64,000 nt of DNA. Source: Bacillota bacterium. GTDB lineage: Bacteria; Bacillota; UBA4882; UBA8346. A program made the translations under genes and the position numbers. Below, piece by piece: positions 1 through 7,383 of this stretch (within the stretch, counting starts at the first letter, position 1; the number at the start of each line of letters is the position of its first letter). Under the pieces are notes generated by a model that was not told the DNA's origin, ran no database searches, and was given only the letters and a program-made list of their open reading frames with translations. The DNA lies in the NCBI GenBank assembly GCA_023401925.1, contig JAEXDA010000057.1:1-64000 (forward strand), in the 5' to 3' direction.

Positions 1-11
1 TATCCTCCTTT
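1..11 (-). promoter_or_regulatory. Ribosome binding site of a gene starting left of the window
   Basis: On the minus strand the window edge reads AAAGGAGGATA, a near-perfect Shine-Dalgarno sequence at start-codon distance. A leftward gene therefore probably begins just outside the window. Its start codon is not visible, so this is an inference from the motif alone. Confidence 0.45.
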
Positions 12-368
12 GCTTTTTATGCGGTTGGCGAACCACATTTATCTTAGCAAGGGAGGATTCTTTTTTCTACTCATAGGCATAGCCTTTTTGGAACCACCGG
101 CTTAGCCGGTGGTTTTCAAAGACACAATAAAAGTCTATGAACCGATTTCTTTACGCATACAAACACTCATATCCATGCCAACATATGGCCCATAATTTTC
201 AGTCATTTGATAACCCAAATAATTTGTTTATTTATTTCGAGTTTCTTGACCTCATTCCTTGCAGTAAAATTTTTATATTTTTAAAAATACCAGACTAAAG
301 CCTGATGCAGTTTATCTCCCACAGAAGGCATTTCATTCCGGAATATTTGCAAATTAAAATAACAAAGA
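12..368. other. Intergenic region with one hairpin, no gene seen
   Basis: No convincing coding frame is present. The stretch is AT-rich and would hold the promoter of the leftward gene whose ribosome binding site is at the window edge, and the region upstream of the rightward PAS gene. Apart from the hairpin at 92-113, nothing recognisable was seen. Confidence 0.5.
92..113. repeat. Perfect short hairpin, AACCACCGGC/GCCGGTGGTT
   Basis: AACCACCGGC, TT-rich turn, GCCGGTGGTT forms a stem of about 9-10 bp with a tiny loop. On the plus strand it is followed by TTTTC, so it could act as a weak intrinsic terminator. It also resembles the subterminal hairpins of IS200/IS605-type elements, but no transposase or guide-RNA region is visible, so the role is open. 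Confidence 0.4.
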
Positions 369-396
369 TTGTTATTTATATGACAAAGTTTAAAAT
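369..396 (+). promoter_or_regulatory. Rex operator overlapping the promoter of the PAS gene
   Basis: TTGTTATTTATATGACAA at 369-386 fits the Rex operator consensus TTGTNA-N6-TNACAA. Its first half, TTGTTA (369-374), can serve as the -35 box; after a 16-bp spacer comes TAAAAT (391-396) as the -10. The same geometry recurs at 5096-5123 and, on the other strand, at 13285-13312. Bound Rex would cover the -35 box and spacer. Basis: motif match to the known Rex site; binding is inferred. Confidence 0.7.
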
Positions 397-429
397 AGAA
401 TGTAGATAAAAAATCGGGGAGGTGCTTCC

Positions 430-897
430 ATGCTTGATGGAATGAATGACCGGATGGTGCGTGCGATGTATGAAAATTTGCCGGTCGAGATCTTAATAAT
501 TGATGCGAATGATGAAATTATCGGTTGGAATAAACACGAAACTCGGTTATTCAAGCGTCCGCTGTCTGCCATGGGAACTGATTTCCGCCTTTTCCATCCA
601 GCCGACAGTTGCGCAAAAGCTGAACAAGTCATTCAGGAAATGAAACAAGGGCTCCGGGATAAGGCAAGTTTTTGGTTTGATATCAAGTCGGATATCACCA
701 GGAAAAACCACAAAATTATGGTTGAAATGATTGCTTTACGGGATTATGATGGTACCTATCTCGGATGTATGGAATGTACCCAAGATGTTGAAACTTATCA
801 ACACCTACAGGGTGAACGGCGCTTATCGGATGATCCCCGGTATGAATTTATCCAACAGACATGGGCGCCTTTACCTGTCGCCAAAATCAGCGGTTAA
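430..897 (+). CDS. Stand-alone PAS domain protein (DUF438/PAS_10-like)
   Basis: A 155-residue cytoplasmic protein that is little more than one PAS domain. Residues about 15-125 carry the motifs ENLPVEILIIDANDEI, LFHPADS, RDKASFWFDI and LGCMECTQDVE, which match the PAS module found at the C-terminus of DUF438 proteins. There is no kinase, HTH or transmembrane segment, so it must act through a partner. It follows a Rex-type promoter and a GGGGAGGTG ribosome binding site. The ligand is unknown; related PAS folds bind haem, flavin or small molecules. It is convergent with rex at 976-1665. The fold call is fairly safe, the role is not. Confidence 0.7.
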   Translation: MLDGMNDRMVRAMYENLPVEILIIDANDEIIGWNKHETRLFKRPLSAMGTDFRLFHPADSCAKAEQVIQEMKQGLRDKASFWFDIKSDITRKNHKIMVEMIALRDYDGTYLGCMECTQDVETYQHLQGERRLSDDPRYEFIQQTWAPLPVAKISG

Positions 898-975
898 TTC
901 TCCAGGGTAGACCTTACTAAAAAAGTCTGCCGGCCAGTAGTTGAACAAACCATTGTAGGAAGCTGGACTCTCCGC

Positions 976-1665
976 CTAATTGAGTTCCGGCTTCTTTAAT
1001 TGTTGCAGTTTAAAAGATAATAACAAAAGGCTCTCGCTAATATGAACATTTTCCAGGATAATCCCTTCCGGAATTTTCAGGCTTACCGGAGCAAAGTTCC
1101 AGATACCTTTGACCCCTTCCTCGATTAACAGGTTTGCCATATCCTGGGCAAACTGTGCTGGAGTGGTTATGATCCCGACATCAACCGGATGAGAATGCAG
1201 ATAGGTGCGAAGTTCTTTAGTATTTTGAATGAAAATGCCGCTGAGATTATTCCCAATAATCTCCGGATTGGTATCAAATATTGCTGTAATGATAAACCCC
1301 CGGCGGCTAAAACTCTCATAGTTAGCCAGTGCCGTTCCTAAATTTCCGGCCCCGAGCAATACCATCTTCAATTGTTGATTTAATCCAAGAATCTTGCCGA
1401 TTTCATGCAAAAGGTCATTCACCCGGTAACCGTAACCTTGTTGGCCGAAAGATCCGAAATAACTTAAATCCTGCCGCAACTGGGATGGGTTTATTCCCAT
1501 TTTAACCGCAAGTTCTCTCGAAGATACTCTTTCAACTTCTTTGTTAGCCAAATCGGTAAGAAAACGGTGATAAACAGGCAACCGTTTAATAGTGGCATAG
1601 GGAATTCCATCTTTTACCCCTTCTCGCCCTGTCCTTTTCGAAAAAAGAATTGAATCGTCATCCAC
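976..1665 (-). CDS. rex: Redox-sensing transcriptional repressor Rex, copy 1
   Basis: A 229-residue Rex. Family knowledge: a homodimer that binds TTGTNA-N6-TNACAA operators and is released when NADH rises relative to NAD+. The N-terminal winged helix is residues about 20-95 (IKRLPVYHRFL, then INPSQLRQDLSYFGSFG) and the Rossmann domain starts at VLLGAGNLGTALANY, followed by the adenine-ribose acidic end FDTNPEIIG. The wing reads SFGQQGYGY, whereas many Rex proteins have a basic residue in FGxRGVGY. It lies just downstream of the sensory hydrogenase module (1818-4912), with which it may be cotranscribed across a 152-bp gap. A second rex is at 17761-18381. Confidence 0.92.
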   Translation of the reverse strand: MDDDSILFSKRTGREGVKDGIPYATIKRLPVYHRFLTDLANKEVERVSSRELAVKMGINPSQLRQDLSYFGSFGQQGYGYRVNDLLHEIGKILGLNQQLKMVLLGAGNLGTALANYESFSRRGFIITAIFDTNPEIIGNNLSGIFIQNTKELRTYLHSHPVDVGIITTPAQFAQDMANLLIEEGVKGIWNFAPVSLKIPEGIILENVHISESLLLLSFKLQQLKKPELN

Positions 1666-1817
1666 TTTTTTACAACTCCTTTAATCCAAAATAAAACTTC
1701 TTGACGAATTCCTTATTACTATAAGCCCGATGGCCAACTTATTCAATAGTCTTTTTCAAGCCAGTGATGATCCTTAGGCGGGACTCTCGTTAGTTTCAGT
1801 AAATGGCAACGATCCGT

Positions 1818-2963
1818 CTAAAAAATCTCCAGAAATGTTTCTTTTCCCAACTCCGAAAGGATGTTTTCAATGTTTTGTATCGCTTCAAAACGGCTCTTTA
1901 ATTGCAAAGAGCGCATAATTTCTTCATGAGCCGGATTAAATGCCGTGCCCATCAGAAAAGCGATTTCATCCGCCTTCAATAATTCCTTAGCGAGAAGGGT
2001 TGCTCCATCGGAGCCTTTAGCGATTTGACTGGTGATTCGATAATCCTCAAGCTTTTCCAAGCACTTGTTTAAGGTCAAGACCCCCTCGGTCACCAAATCC
2101 ACACCTTCGATAGTGGCGATTGGGGGTACGCTTGGGTCTTCATATTGCAAACTAGTTTGCAGCTTTTTCCCGGTCACTCGGGCCACCAAATTTCCCGAGG
2201 CGCCCCCACAAATAATCTTGAGGCTATCGCTGGCCAAAAATCTTTGCACGATAGCAGAATCTTGATCTTTGTCTCTGGGCGGCCCGGTAAATACCAAGGC
2301 ATGTTTTTTAGGTCGGGCTTTGATCACAATCGCGGTTGAATCATCGCAGGGTTTGCAAAGATAGCAGCATTCAGCCAGCTCTGCTATTTTACTGGCAATG
2401 ACCTCCACTTCTTCTCGAAGTAAGGATCTTGATTTTAAATTATCAATCAAACCCGCCTCGCCGAGGCCCAGTTTATAAATACCGCCGACACCGGCATTAA
2501 TGACCCCATCACTGTTGAGCAATAGCATATCCCCAATCCCAACCTCAAAATAAGCTTCATTCACATCTTTACCGGCGATGTTTCTTTTCCGACGTTCTAT
2601 TCCGAGAAATTCGCCATCCCGTAAGACAATGAGACCGGGATTATCATACTCAATCAAGTGAGCCCGACCATTATCCTGAATTTTCAAGATCGATAAAGTT
2701 GCGTAAGCCAAGTTCCGGACCTTACAAGTGGGCAAAGTATCGGCTATTGTAGCAAAAACCTGTTCCAGCCCAATGTTACGCCGTATCAAACCGGCTGCTA
2801 TTTTTGTCGTAAGAATAGACAAGATACTGGCTTTGATACCGCTGCCCAAACCATCCGAGAGTATTATGGTGATTGAATCTTTTGCCTTAATCACTTCAGG
2901 GGTGTCTCCAGTTACTTCCTCCCGATATTTGGCAATCCCGGAAATTCCGACATCAAATTTCAT
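1818..2963 (-). CDS. SpoIIE-type PP2C phosphatase linked to sensory hydrogenase, copy 1
   Basis: A SpoIIE/RsbU-like serine phosphatase of 381 residues. The phosphatase core occupies roughly residues 1-210, with DGLGSG (a metal-binding Asp) near residue 38, NSDGVINAG near 160 and the CDDSTAIVI Asp pair near 205. The C-terminal third (FTGPPRDKDQ...ICGGASGNLVAR) is a domain seen in phosphatases that travel with PAS-containing [FeFe] hydrogenases. I place the start at 2963 (MKFDVG), preceded by GAGG, because it aligns with the paralogue at 23229-24377; an upstream ATG at 2984 is in frame. It overlaps the hydrogenase stop by 11 nt, so the two are translationally coupled. It probably dephosphorylates an anti-anti-sigma-like or other phosphoprotein not found here. 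Confidence 0.8.
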   Translation of the reverse strand: MKFDVGISGIAKYREEVTGDTPEVIKAKDSITIILSDGLGSGIKASILSILTTKIAAGLIRRNIGLEQVFATIADTLPTCKVRNLAYATLSILKIQDNGRAHLIEYDNPGLIVLRDGEFLGIERRKRNIAGKDVNEAYFEVGIGDMLLLNSDGVINAGVGGIYKLGLGEAGLIDNLKSRSLLREEVEVIASKIAELAECCYLCKPCDDSTAIVIKARPKKHALVFTGPPRDKDQDSAIVQRFLASDSLKIICGGASGNLVARVTGKKLQTSLQYEDPSVPPIATIEGVDLVTEGVLTLNKCLEKLEDYRITSQIAKGSDGATLLAKELLKADEIAFLMGTAFNPAHEEIMRSLQLKSRFEAIQNIENILSELGKETFLEIF

Positions 2964-4668
2964 CACTGGAAGCCTCACTTTCATCCATGATGGCGATCAA
3001 TTCCAAGAGTGTAGCCTTGGTTTCGGCGGTACTCTCTCCCAATAATCCGGCTACATTCTGCACAACCCGCATTTGTTCCCGGATTACCCGGGAAGCCCTA
3101 GTCAACGCTTCCTGGCGCATATTATCATGCTTTTTCTTTCGTTCTTCCTCAACCGTAATATCCGTAATGATACCGATTACAATTCCATATTTCGGCAAGG
3201 GATAAATAATTTGCCGGGTTACCAGCTCATACTGTTCATATGATTTCAGATGGTCAACTAGAAAGTCTTGAGCCTTCCATACCTTAACAAAGTCACTGGG
3301 GTCAATAAAAGCACTCAAATGTTCTCCTTTTGGAGAAATATTTCTCCGGTTGAACATTCGATAGGCAGCCGGATTAAATTCCTGAATGATCATCTCCTTG
3401 TTCACTACAATCACCGCGTTGAAAGTAGTATCAATAACCGTATTTGAAAAGGATTCGGCTTTTTCTTTCATATATGGAATACACATTTCCGGTTCAGCCA
3501 TTCCCTGGATTACTGCGATAGCTTTATCACGGCAGCTGGAATAACCGCACCCTCCACAATTGGTCTCATCCTCCGGGCCATTTTTCCCAGTAAGTTTCAA
3601 GACTTCACGGATTTCGGATTCACTTGGCATGGTGGCTTTTGGGGTAATTGGAAAATAATTCTTCACAAGCCCGTTGTTGTTAACCTTAAGTGATTCCCCC
3701 TGTTTTCTCCGGGTTTGAGAAAAATCAAACAGGCGTTGCCGCCGGGCTTGAATTCCCAAACTATTCCCTATAGCCGGCCCTCCGATACATCCCCCTTTGC
3801 AGGCCAGGGCTTCAATAAATTTCGGCACAATCAGACCCTTTTCCAAATCATTGAAAGCATCCAGGCATTCTTCGATTCCCGAAACTGAAACAATTTCCGA
3901 CTCCAGCCCATCCCGGATGCCGGCTGTCTTAAGAATCCCTTGCTTTAATGGAAAAATCGCCGCCAAATTGGAGGCAAGGTCCGGTAACTCATCCGGCAAA
4001 TGTTCCGGTTCAATACCTTTTTCCCGGAGCCACGGTACCAGCTCCTCGAAAGTTAGTACGGCATCCATTGGATTTTCGGGACTATTCCAGTCCGGTTCTG
4101 CTTTCTTTGCAAAACAGGGACCGACAAATACTACTTTTGTACTCCGGCCCCGTTCTTCTTTAATTGCCATCCCATGGGCAATCATAGGTGATATTAAACC
4201 TGATAAATTAGGAATTAATGCCGGGTGATTTTTTTCAACGACATTGACTACCACCGGACAGCAACTGGAAATTATCGTTCCCCTCTTGCCTTCGTGACAA
4301 ATCCGGCCATACTCTTTGGCGATAAGTTCCGCCCCCAATGCCGTTTCCTCAAAACTTACCTTTCCTAATCTTTTTAGAGCTGCTACCAATTTCCACGGGG
4401 ATGACAAAGTTGTGCCCGCCAGATATGATGGAGCCACTGAGAAAACGATAGAATCTCCGTTTGCCAAAAAGCTCTCCAGTCCCGCTAGGTTCGAAACCAT
4501 GCTTTTGGCCTTTTGGGGACACGCGCCGATACAACGGCCGCATAAAATGCACTTTTCTTTATCAACCCAAGCTTGACCATCATTGAGGCCGATGGCCTTT
4601 ACCGGGCAATACCGGATACACTTATAACAGTCCCGGCATTGCGCTTTACTGGTTGTGATTGTGTTCAT
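2953..4668 (-). CDS. Sensory-type [FeFe] hydrogenase with PAS domain (HydS, group C-like), copy 1
   Basis: A 571-residue protein in four parts. Residues 11-50 carry two [4Fe-4S] ferredoxin motifs (Cys11/14/17/21 and Cys40/43/46/50). The hydrogenase core has SSCCP (136-138), VGPCFAKKAE (Cys185) and ALACKGGCIGGP near 285-295, the three H-cluster signatures in the variant form of sensory enzymes: Gly-Pro-Cys replaces Met-Pro-Cys in L2. Then come a CGGCGYSSCRDKA iron-sulfur motif near 365 and a PAS domain from about 405 (NAVIVVNKEMII). Family knowledge: group C enzymes with PAS domains and a neighbouring phosphatase are thought to sense H2 rather than make it in bulk. The gene overlaps its neighbours on both sides. 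Confidence 0.85.
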   Translation of the reverse strand: MNTITTSKAQCRDCYKCIRYCPVKAIGLNDGQAWVDKEKCILCGRCIGACPQKAKSMVSNLAGLESFLANGDSIVFSVAPSYLAGTTLSSPWKLVAALKRLGKVSFEETALGAELIAKEYGRICHEGKRGTIISSCCPVVVNVVEKNHPALIPNLSGLISPMIAHGMAIKEERGRSTKVVFVGPCFAKKAEPDWNSPENPMDAVLTFEELVPWLREKGIEPEHLPDELPDLASNLAAIFPLKQGILKTAGIRDGLESEIVSVSGIEECLDAFNDLEKGLIVPKFIEALACKGGCIGGPAIGNSLGIQARRQRLFDFSQTRRKQGESLKVNNNGLVKNYFPITPKATMPSESEIREVLKLTGKNGPEDETNCGGCGYSSCRDKAIAVIQGMAEPEMCIPYMKEKAESFSNTVIDTTFNAVIVVNKEMIIQEFNPAAYRMFNRRNISPKGEHLSAFIDPSDFVKVWKAQDFLVDHLKSYEQYELVTRQIIYPLPKYGIVIGIITDITVEEERKKKHDNMRQEALTRASRVIREQMRVVQNVAGLLGESTAETKATLLELIAIMDESEASSDEI

Positions 4669-4912
4669 GGACTAATTCCTCCAGAATTTTTTGATGAAAG
4701 ATTTCCGTAATATTGTCTTTCGATACTCCGGTCACCATGTCATCGCCTATTTTCATCACAACCCCTTCATTACATCGTTCCTGGCAAAAACAGGCTTCAA
4801 GCTCTATCTGGGCATCCAAATGATATTTTTGAATGAATTCTTGTACAATCGTAATAATCTGGCGTGAACCTTTGACATGACATCCACTGCCTATGCAAAT
4901 CGTTATCGTCAT
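4646..4912 (-). CDS. Thioredoxin-like [2Fe-2S] ferredoxin (NuoE-like), sensory module copy 1
   Basis: A small 88-residue protein with the thioredoxin-like ferredoxin fold: CIGSGCHVKGS near the N-terminus and CFCQERC in the middle supply the four cysteines for one [2Fe-2S] cluster. I chose ATG at 4912 because GGAGG lies 6 nt upstream and the sequence aligns with the homologues at 8879-9133 and 26222-26464; the longer frame to 5011 adds a poor hydrophobic stretch across the promoter. It is the first gene of the sensory hydrogenase operon and overlaps hydS by 23 nt. It probably passes electrons to or from the hydrogenase. A Rex-like site lies over its promoter. Confidence 0.82.
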   Translation of the reverse strand: MTITICIGSGCHVKGSRQIITIVQEFIQKYHLDAQIELEACFCQERCNEGVVMKIGDDMVTGVSKDNITEIFHQKILEELVHEHNHNQ

Positions 4913-4926
4913 GAAATCCTCCAATA

Positions 4927-4966
4927 ATGTCATACAAATAACAAAGTTTGTGAAAAAAATAACTAA
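4927..4966 (-). promoter_or_regulatory. Promoter and Rex-like operators of the sensory hydrogenase operon, copy 1
   Basis: ATGTCATACAAATAACAA (4927-4944, plus strand) differs from the Rex consensus at one end base. It overlaps a candidate minus-strand -10, TGTTAT (4938-4943), with -35 TTAGTT (4961-4966) and a 17-bp spacer. A second, weaker match (TTGTGAAAAAAATAACTA, 4948-4965) covers the -35. The promoter assignment is moderate; the operator match is good. Confidence 0.55.
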
Positions 4967-5095
4967 CTTTATTAAAAGAATAACATACCAAAATCTTGCT
5001 GTAAAGACCATTTTTATTGGATACTGCCGCTATGCTTTTTAACTCTTTGTTTCGGTATTTCATTGCTTAATCTTTGCAACCTGTTCCAACAAAGA

Positions 5096-5123
5096 TTGTC
5101 ATTTTTTTAACAAAGTTTATAAT
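5096..5123 (+). promoter_or_regulatory. Rex operator overlapping the alcohol dehydrogenase promoter
   Basis: TTGTCATTTTTTTAACAA (5096-5113) is a full Rex operator. TTGTCA is the -35, the spacer is 16 bp and TATAAT (5118-5123) is a consensus -10. The arrangement is identical to that at 369-396 and 13285-13312, so NADH-responsive repression is a strong inference. The predicted transcript has an 80-nt leader before the ATG at 5213. Confidence 0.8.
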
Positions 5124-5212
5124 ATAAACATCCGGTTTCCAATAGTATGGAAAACAATAGATATGAAATGCTATTCTCGTACCCGAACGAAACTTTTAGT
5201 GAGGTGGTTCAA

Positions 5213-6382
5213 ATGGCTCGATTTACGCTCCCGCGCGATCTTTATTTCGGAAAGAACGCTATGGATGAATTAAAAAATTTAAAAGGCCATCAGCGGGCGA
5301 TGATTGTTACCGGCGGTACTTCCATGCAAAAATTTGGTTTTTTAGCTCGCTTGGAAGAAATCTTAAGTAAAAGCGGCATGCAGGTTAAAACCTTTGCCGG
5401 AGTCGAACCGGATCCTTCTGTGGAAACTGTAATGGCAGGAGCTAAAGCCATGCAGGAATTTCAGCCTGATGTCATTGTATCCATCGGTGGCGGCTCCCCA
5501 ATTGATGCTGCCAAAGCGATGTGGGTATTTTATGAATACCCCCATTTAACTTTTGAAGATATTAAAACTCCCTTCTCAATGCCGGTATTACGGAAAAAAG
5601 CCATTTTTGTGGCAATCCCCTCCACCAGCGGAACTGCTACCGAAGTAACCGCTTTTTCTGTCATTACCGATTACTCGACCAAAATTAAATATCCCTTGGC
5701 GGACTTTGAAATTACACCGGACATCGCCATTTTGGATACCAGCATCCCCATTACGATGCCGCCGAAGCTGGTCGCTCACACCGGGATGGATGCTTTAACT
5801 CATGCCATTGAAGCTTATGTGGCCTCCGCCCGTTCGCCTTTTTCCGATCCTTTGGCATTAGAGGCCATCTCGATGTGTTTTGACTATTTAATTGATTCTT
5901 TTAACGGAGAAGAAGAAGCCCGCGGTAAAATGCATATTGCCCAGTGTCTAGCTGGAATGGCTTTCAGTAATGCCTTGCTTGGAATTACCCATAGCCTGGC
6001 CCATAAAATCGGAGCTCAGTTTGAAATTCCCCATGGTTGTTGTAATGCCATTTTATTGCCCTATGTCATCCGTTATAATTCGAAAAGCAGTATGAAAGAG
6101 TATGCTCAAATTGCCAAGAGAGTTGGTTTATCCGGAGCAACCGACAAACAATTGGTTGATTCATTGATCGAGGCTGTTTCCGGATTGAACCGAAAACTGA
6201 ATATAGCCGCTACCCTCAAGGAACATGGAGTTTCTGAAGATTTGTTTAAAAAGACCGTCGACTTTATTGCTGAAAACGCCGCTCTTGATCCTTGTACGGG
6301 AAGCAATCCCAGACCAAGCAATAAGGTAGAACTAAAAAAGGTTTTGGAATGCGCATATTACGGAAATCCGATTACCTTTTAA
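5213..6382 (+). CDS. Iron-containing alcohol dehydrogenase
   Basis: A 389-residue group III (iron-dependent) alcohol dehydrogenase that probably reduces acetaldehyde or another aldehyde to alcohol with NAD(P)H. The cofactor motif GGGSPIDAAKAM is near residue 95. The metal ligands lie in GMDALTHAIEAY and THSLAHKIGAQFEIPHG. The start at 5213 (MARFTLPRDLYFG) is supported by GTGAGGTGG upstream and the usual family N-terminus; the open frame to 5147 is likely leader. It resembles the C-terminal half of the AdhE at 14802-17408. Rex control of its promoter ties it to NADH disposal. A palindromic element separates it from nfnAB downstream. Confidence 0.9.
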   Translation: MARFTLPRDLYFGKNAMDELKNLKGHQRAMIVTGGTSMQKFGFLARLEEILSKSGMQVKTFAGVEPDPSVETVMAGAKAMQEFQPDVIVSIGGGSPIDAAKAMWVFYEYPHLTFEDIKTPFSMPVLRKKAIFVAIPSTSGTATEVTAFSVITDYSTKIKYPLADFEITPDIAILDTSIPITMPPKLVAHTGMDALTHAIEAYVASARSPFSDPLALEAISMCFDYLIDSFNGEEEARGKMHIAQCLAGMAFSNALLGITHSLAHKIGAQFEIPHGCCNAILLPYVIRYNSKSSMKEYAQIAKRVGLSGATDKQLVDSLIEAVSGLNRKLNIAATLKEHGVSEDLFKKTVDFIAENAALDPCTGSNPRPSNKVELKKVLECAYYGNPITF

Positions 6383-6396
6383 TCGGAGCATATTAT

Positions 6397-6521
6397 AAAA
6401 AAGCGGCTGTCTACAAAACTTCAATCATGAAAACCACCAATATATAACTCCCCTTCCAACTGCCATAGGTTATATATTGTTTAGCAACTCATGAAAGATG
6501 ATTTTCAGACAGTCCTTTTTT
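6397..6521. mobile_element. MITE-like palindromic element, about 125 bp
   Basis: The two ends are imperfect inverted repeats: AAAAAAGCGGCTGTCT at 6397-6412 and AGACAGTCCTTTTTT at 6507-6521. Nested on the same centre is a perfect 11-bp inner repeat, CAATATATAAC (6438-6448) and GTTATATATTG (6469-6479), with a 20-nt loop. Much of the intervening sequence also pairs. It carries no gene. The plan matches the element at 54952-55077. It could instead be one large regulatory hairpin between adh and nfn. Confidence 0.45.
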
Positions 6522-6541
6522 TCTTAAGGAGGACTTTAAGG

Positions 6542-7381
6542 ATGTATAAAATAGTTACCAAGCGCAGGTTAAATTCGGTTGTGGTGTTAATTGAAGTTGA
6601 AGCCCCCTATATTGCCCGCAAATGTGAACCCGGCCAATTCGTGGTCGTCCGGGTTGATACAAACGGGGAAAGAATCCCTCTTACCATAGCCGATTTCAAC
6701 CGGGCAGAAAACAAAATAACCTTAATATATCAGGAACTTGGTTTTTCTACCAAACTTCTCAGCACCAAAAATGTAGGGGATTCCCTGCAAGATGTTGCCG
6801 GTCCATTGGGCATGCCCGCAGAATTAGAGAATTGTGACAAAGTTTTGGGAATCGGAGGTGGTGTCGGGGCAGCTCCGCTCTTTCCGCAGTTAAAAAGTTT
6901 AGCCGAAAAAGGCACCGAGGTTGATGCTATTTTGGGGGGCCGTACCGCTGAACTAGTAATTTTGGAAAATGAATTTAAAGTTTTTACCCATAGACTTACT
7001 GTTGCCACTGATGATGGCAGCTATGGAATGAAAGGCACTGTAGTCGATGGACTTTTAAAAATGATTGAAGCCAAACGCTATGATAAAGTCATTGCCATTG
7101 GGCCTTTACCAATGATGCGCGCAGTTGTCGCTCAAACCAAAGAACTGAATCTTCCGACCATGGTTTCTTTAAATCCAATTATGATCGATGGTACCGGCAT
7201 GTGCGGTGGATGCCGGGTCACCGTAGGAAGCGAAATCAAATTCGCCTGTGTTGACGGTCCGGATTTCGACGGTTTTTTGGTCGACTTTGATGAATGCATG
7301 CGCCGTCAAGCCATATATAAAAACAATGAACGGCACTATGAAGAAAATCACAGCTGCCACATTGGATTGGAGAACAAATAA
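6542..7381 (+). CDS. nfnA: NADH-dependent reduced ferredoxin:NADP+ oxidoreductase, subunit A
   Basis: A 279-residue flavoprotein that matches NfnA/SudB. With NfnB it couples NADPH oxidation to NAD+ and ferredoxin reduction, or the reverse, by flavin-based bifurcation. The FAD domain is N-terminal; the nucleotide motif GIGGGVGAAPLFPQL is near residue 105 and a C-terminal [2Fe-2S] site reads GMCGGCRVTVG plus FACVDGPDF. The start at 6542 follows TTAAGGAGGACTTTAAGG; the open frame runs further up into the MITE-like element and is not preferred. nfnB begins 2 nt after the stop. It balances NADH, NADPH and ferredoxin for the hydrogenases nearby. Confidence 0.9.
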   Translation: MYKIVTKRRLNSVVVLIEVEAPYIARKCEPGQFVVVRVDTNGERIPLTIADFNRAENKITLIYQELGFSTKLLSTKNVGDSLQDVAGPLGMPAELENCDKVLGIGGGVGAAPLFPQLKSLAEKGTEVDAILGGRTAELVILENEFKVFTHRLTVATDDGSYGMKGTVVDGLLKMIEAKRYDKVIAIGPLPMMRAVVAQTKELNLPTMVSLNPIMIDGTGMCGGCRVTVGSEIKFACVDGPDFDGFLVDFDECMRRQAIYKNNERHYEENHSCHIGLENK

Positions 7382-7383
7382 CC

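Noticed and set aside
60..150. End of an IS200/IS605-type element with its guide-RNA hairpin
   Set aside because: Only one hairpin resembles such an end; no TnpA or TnpB remnant is present.
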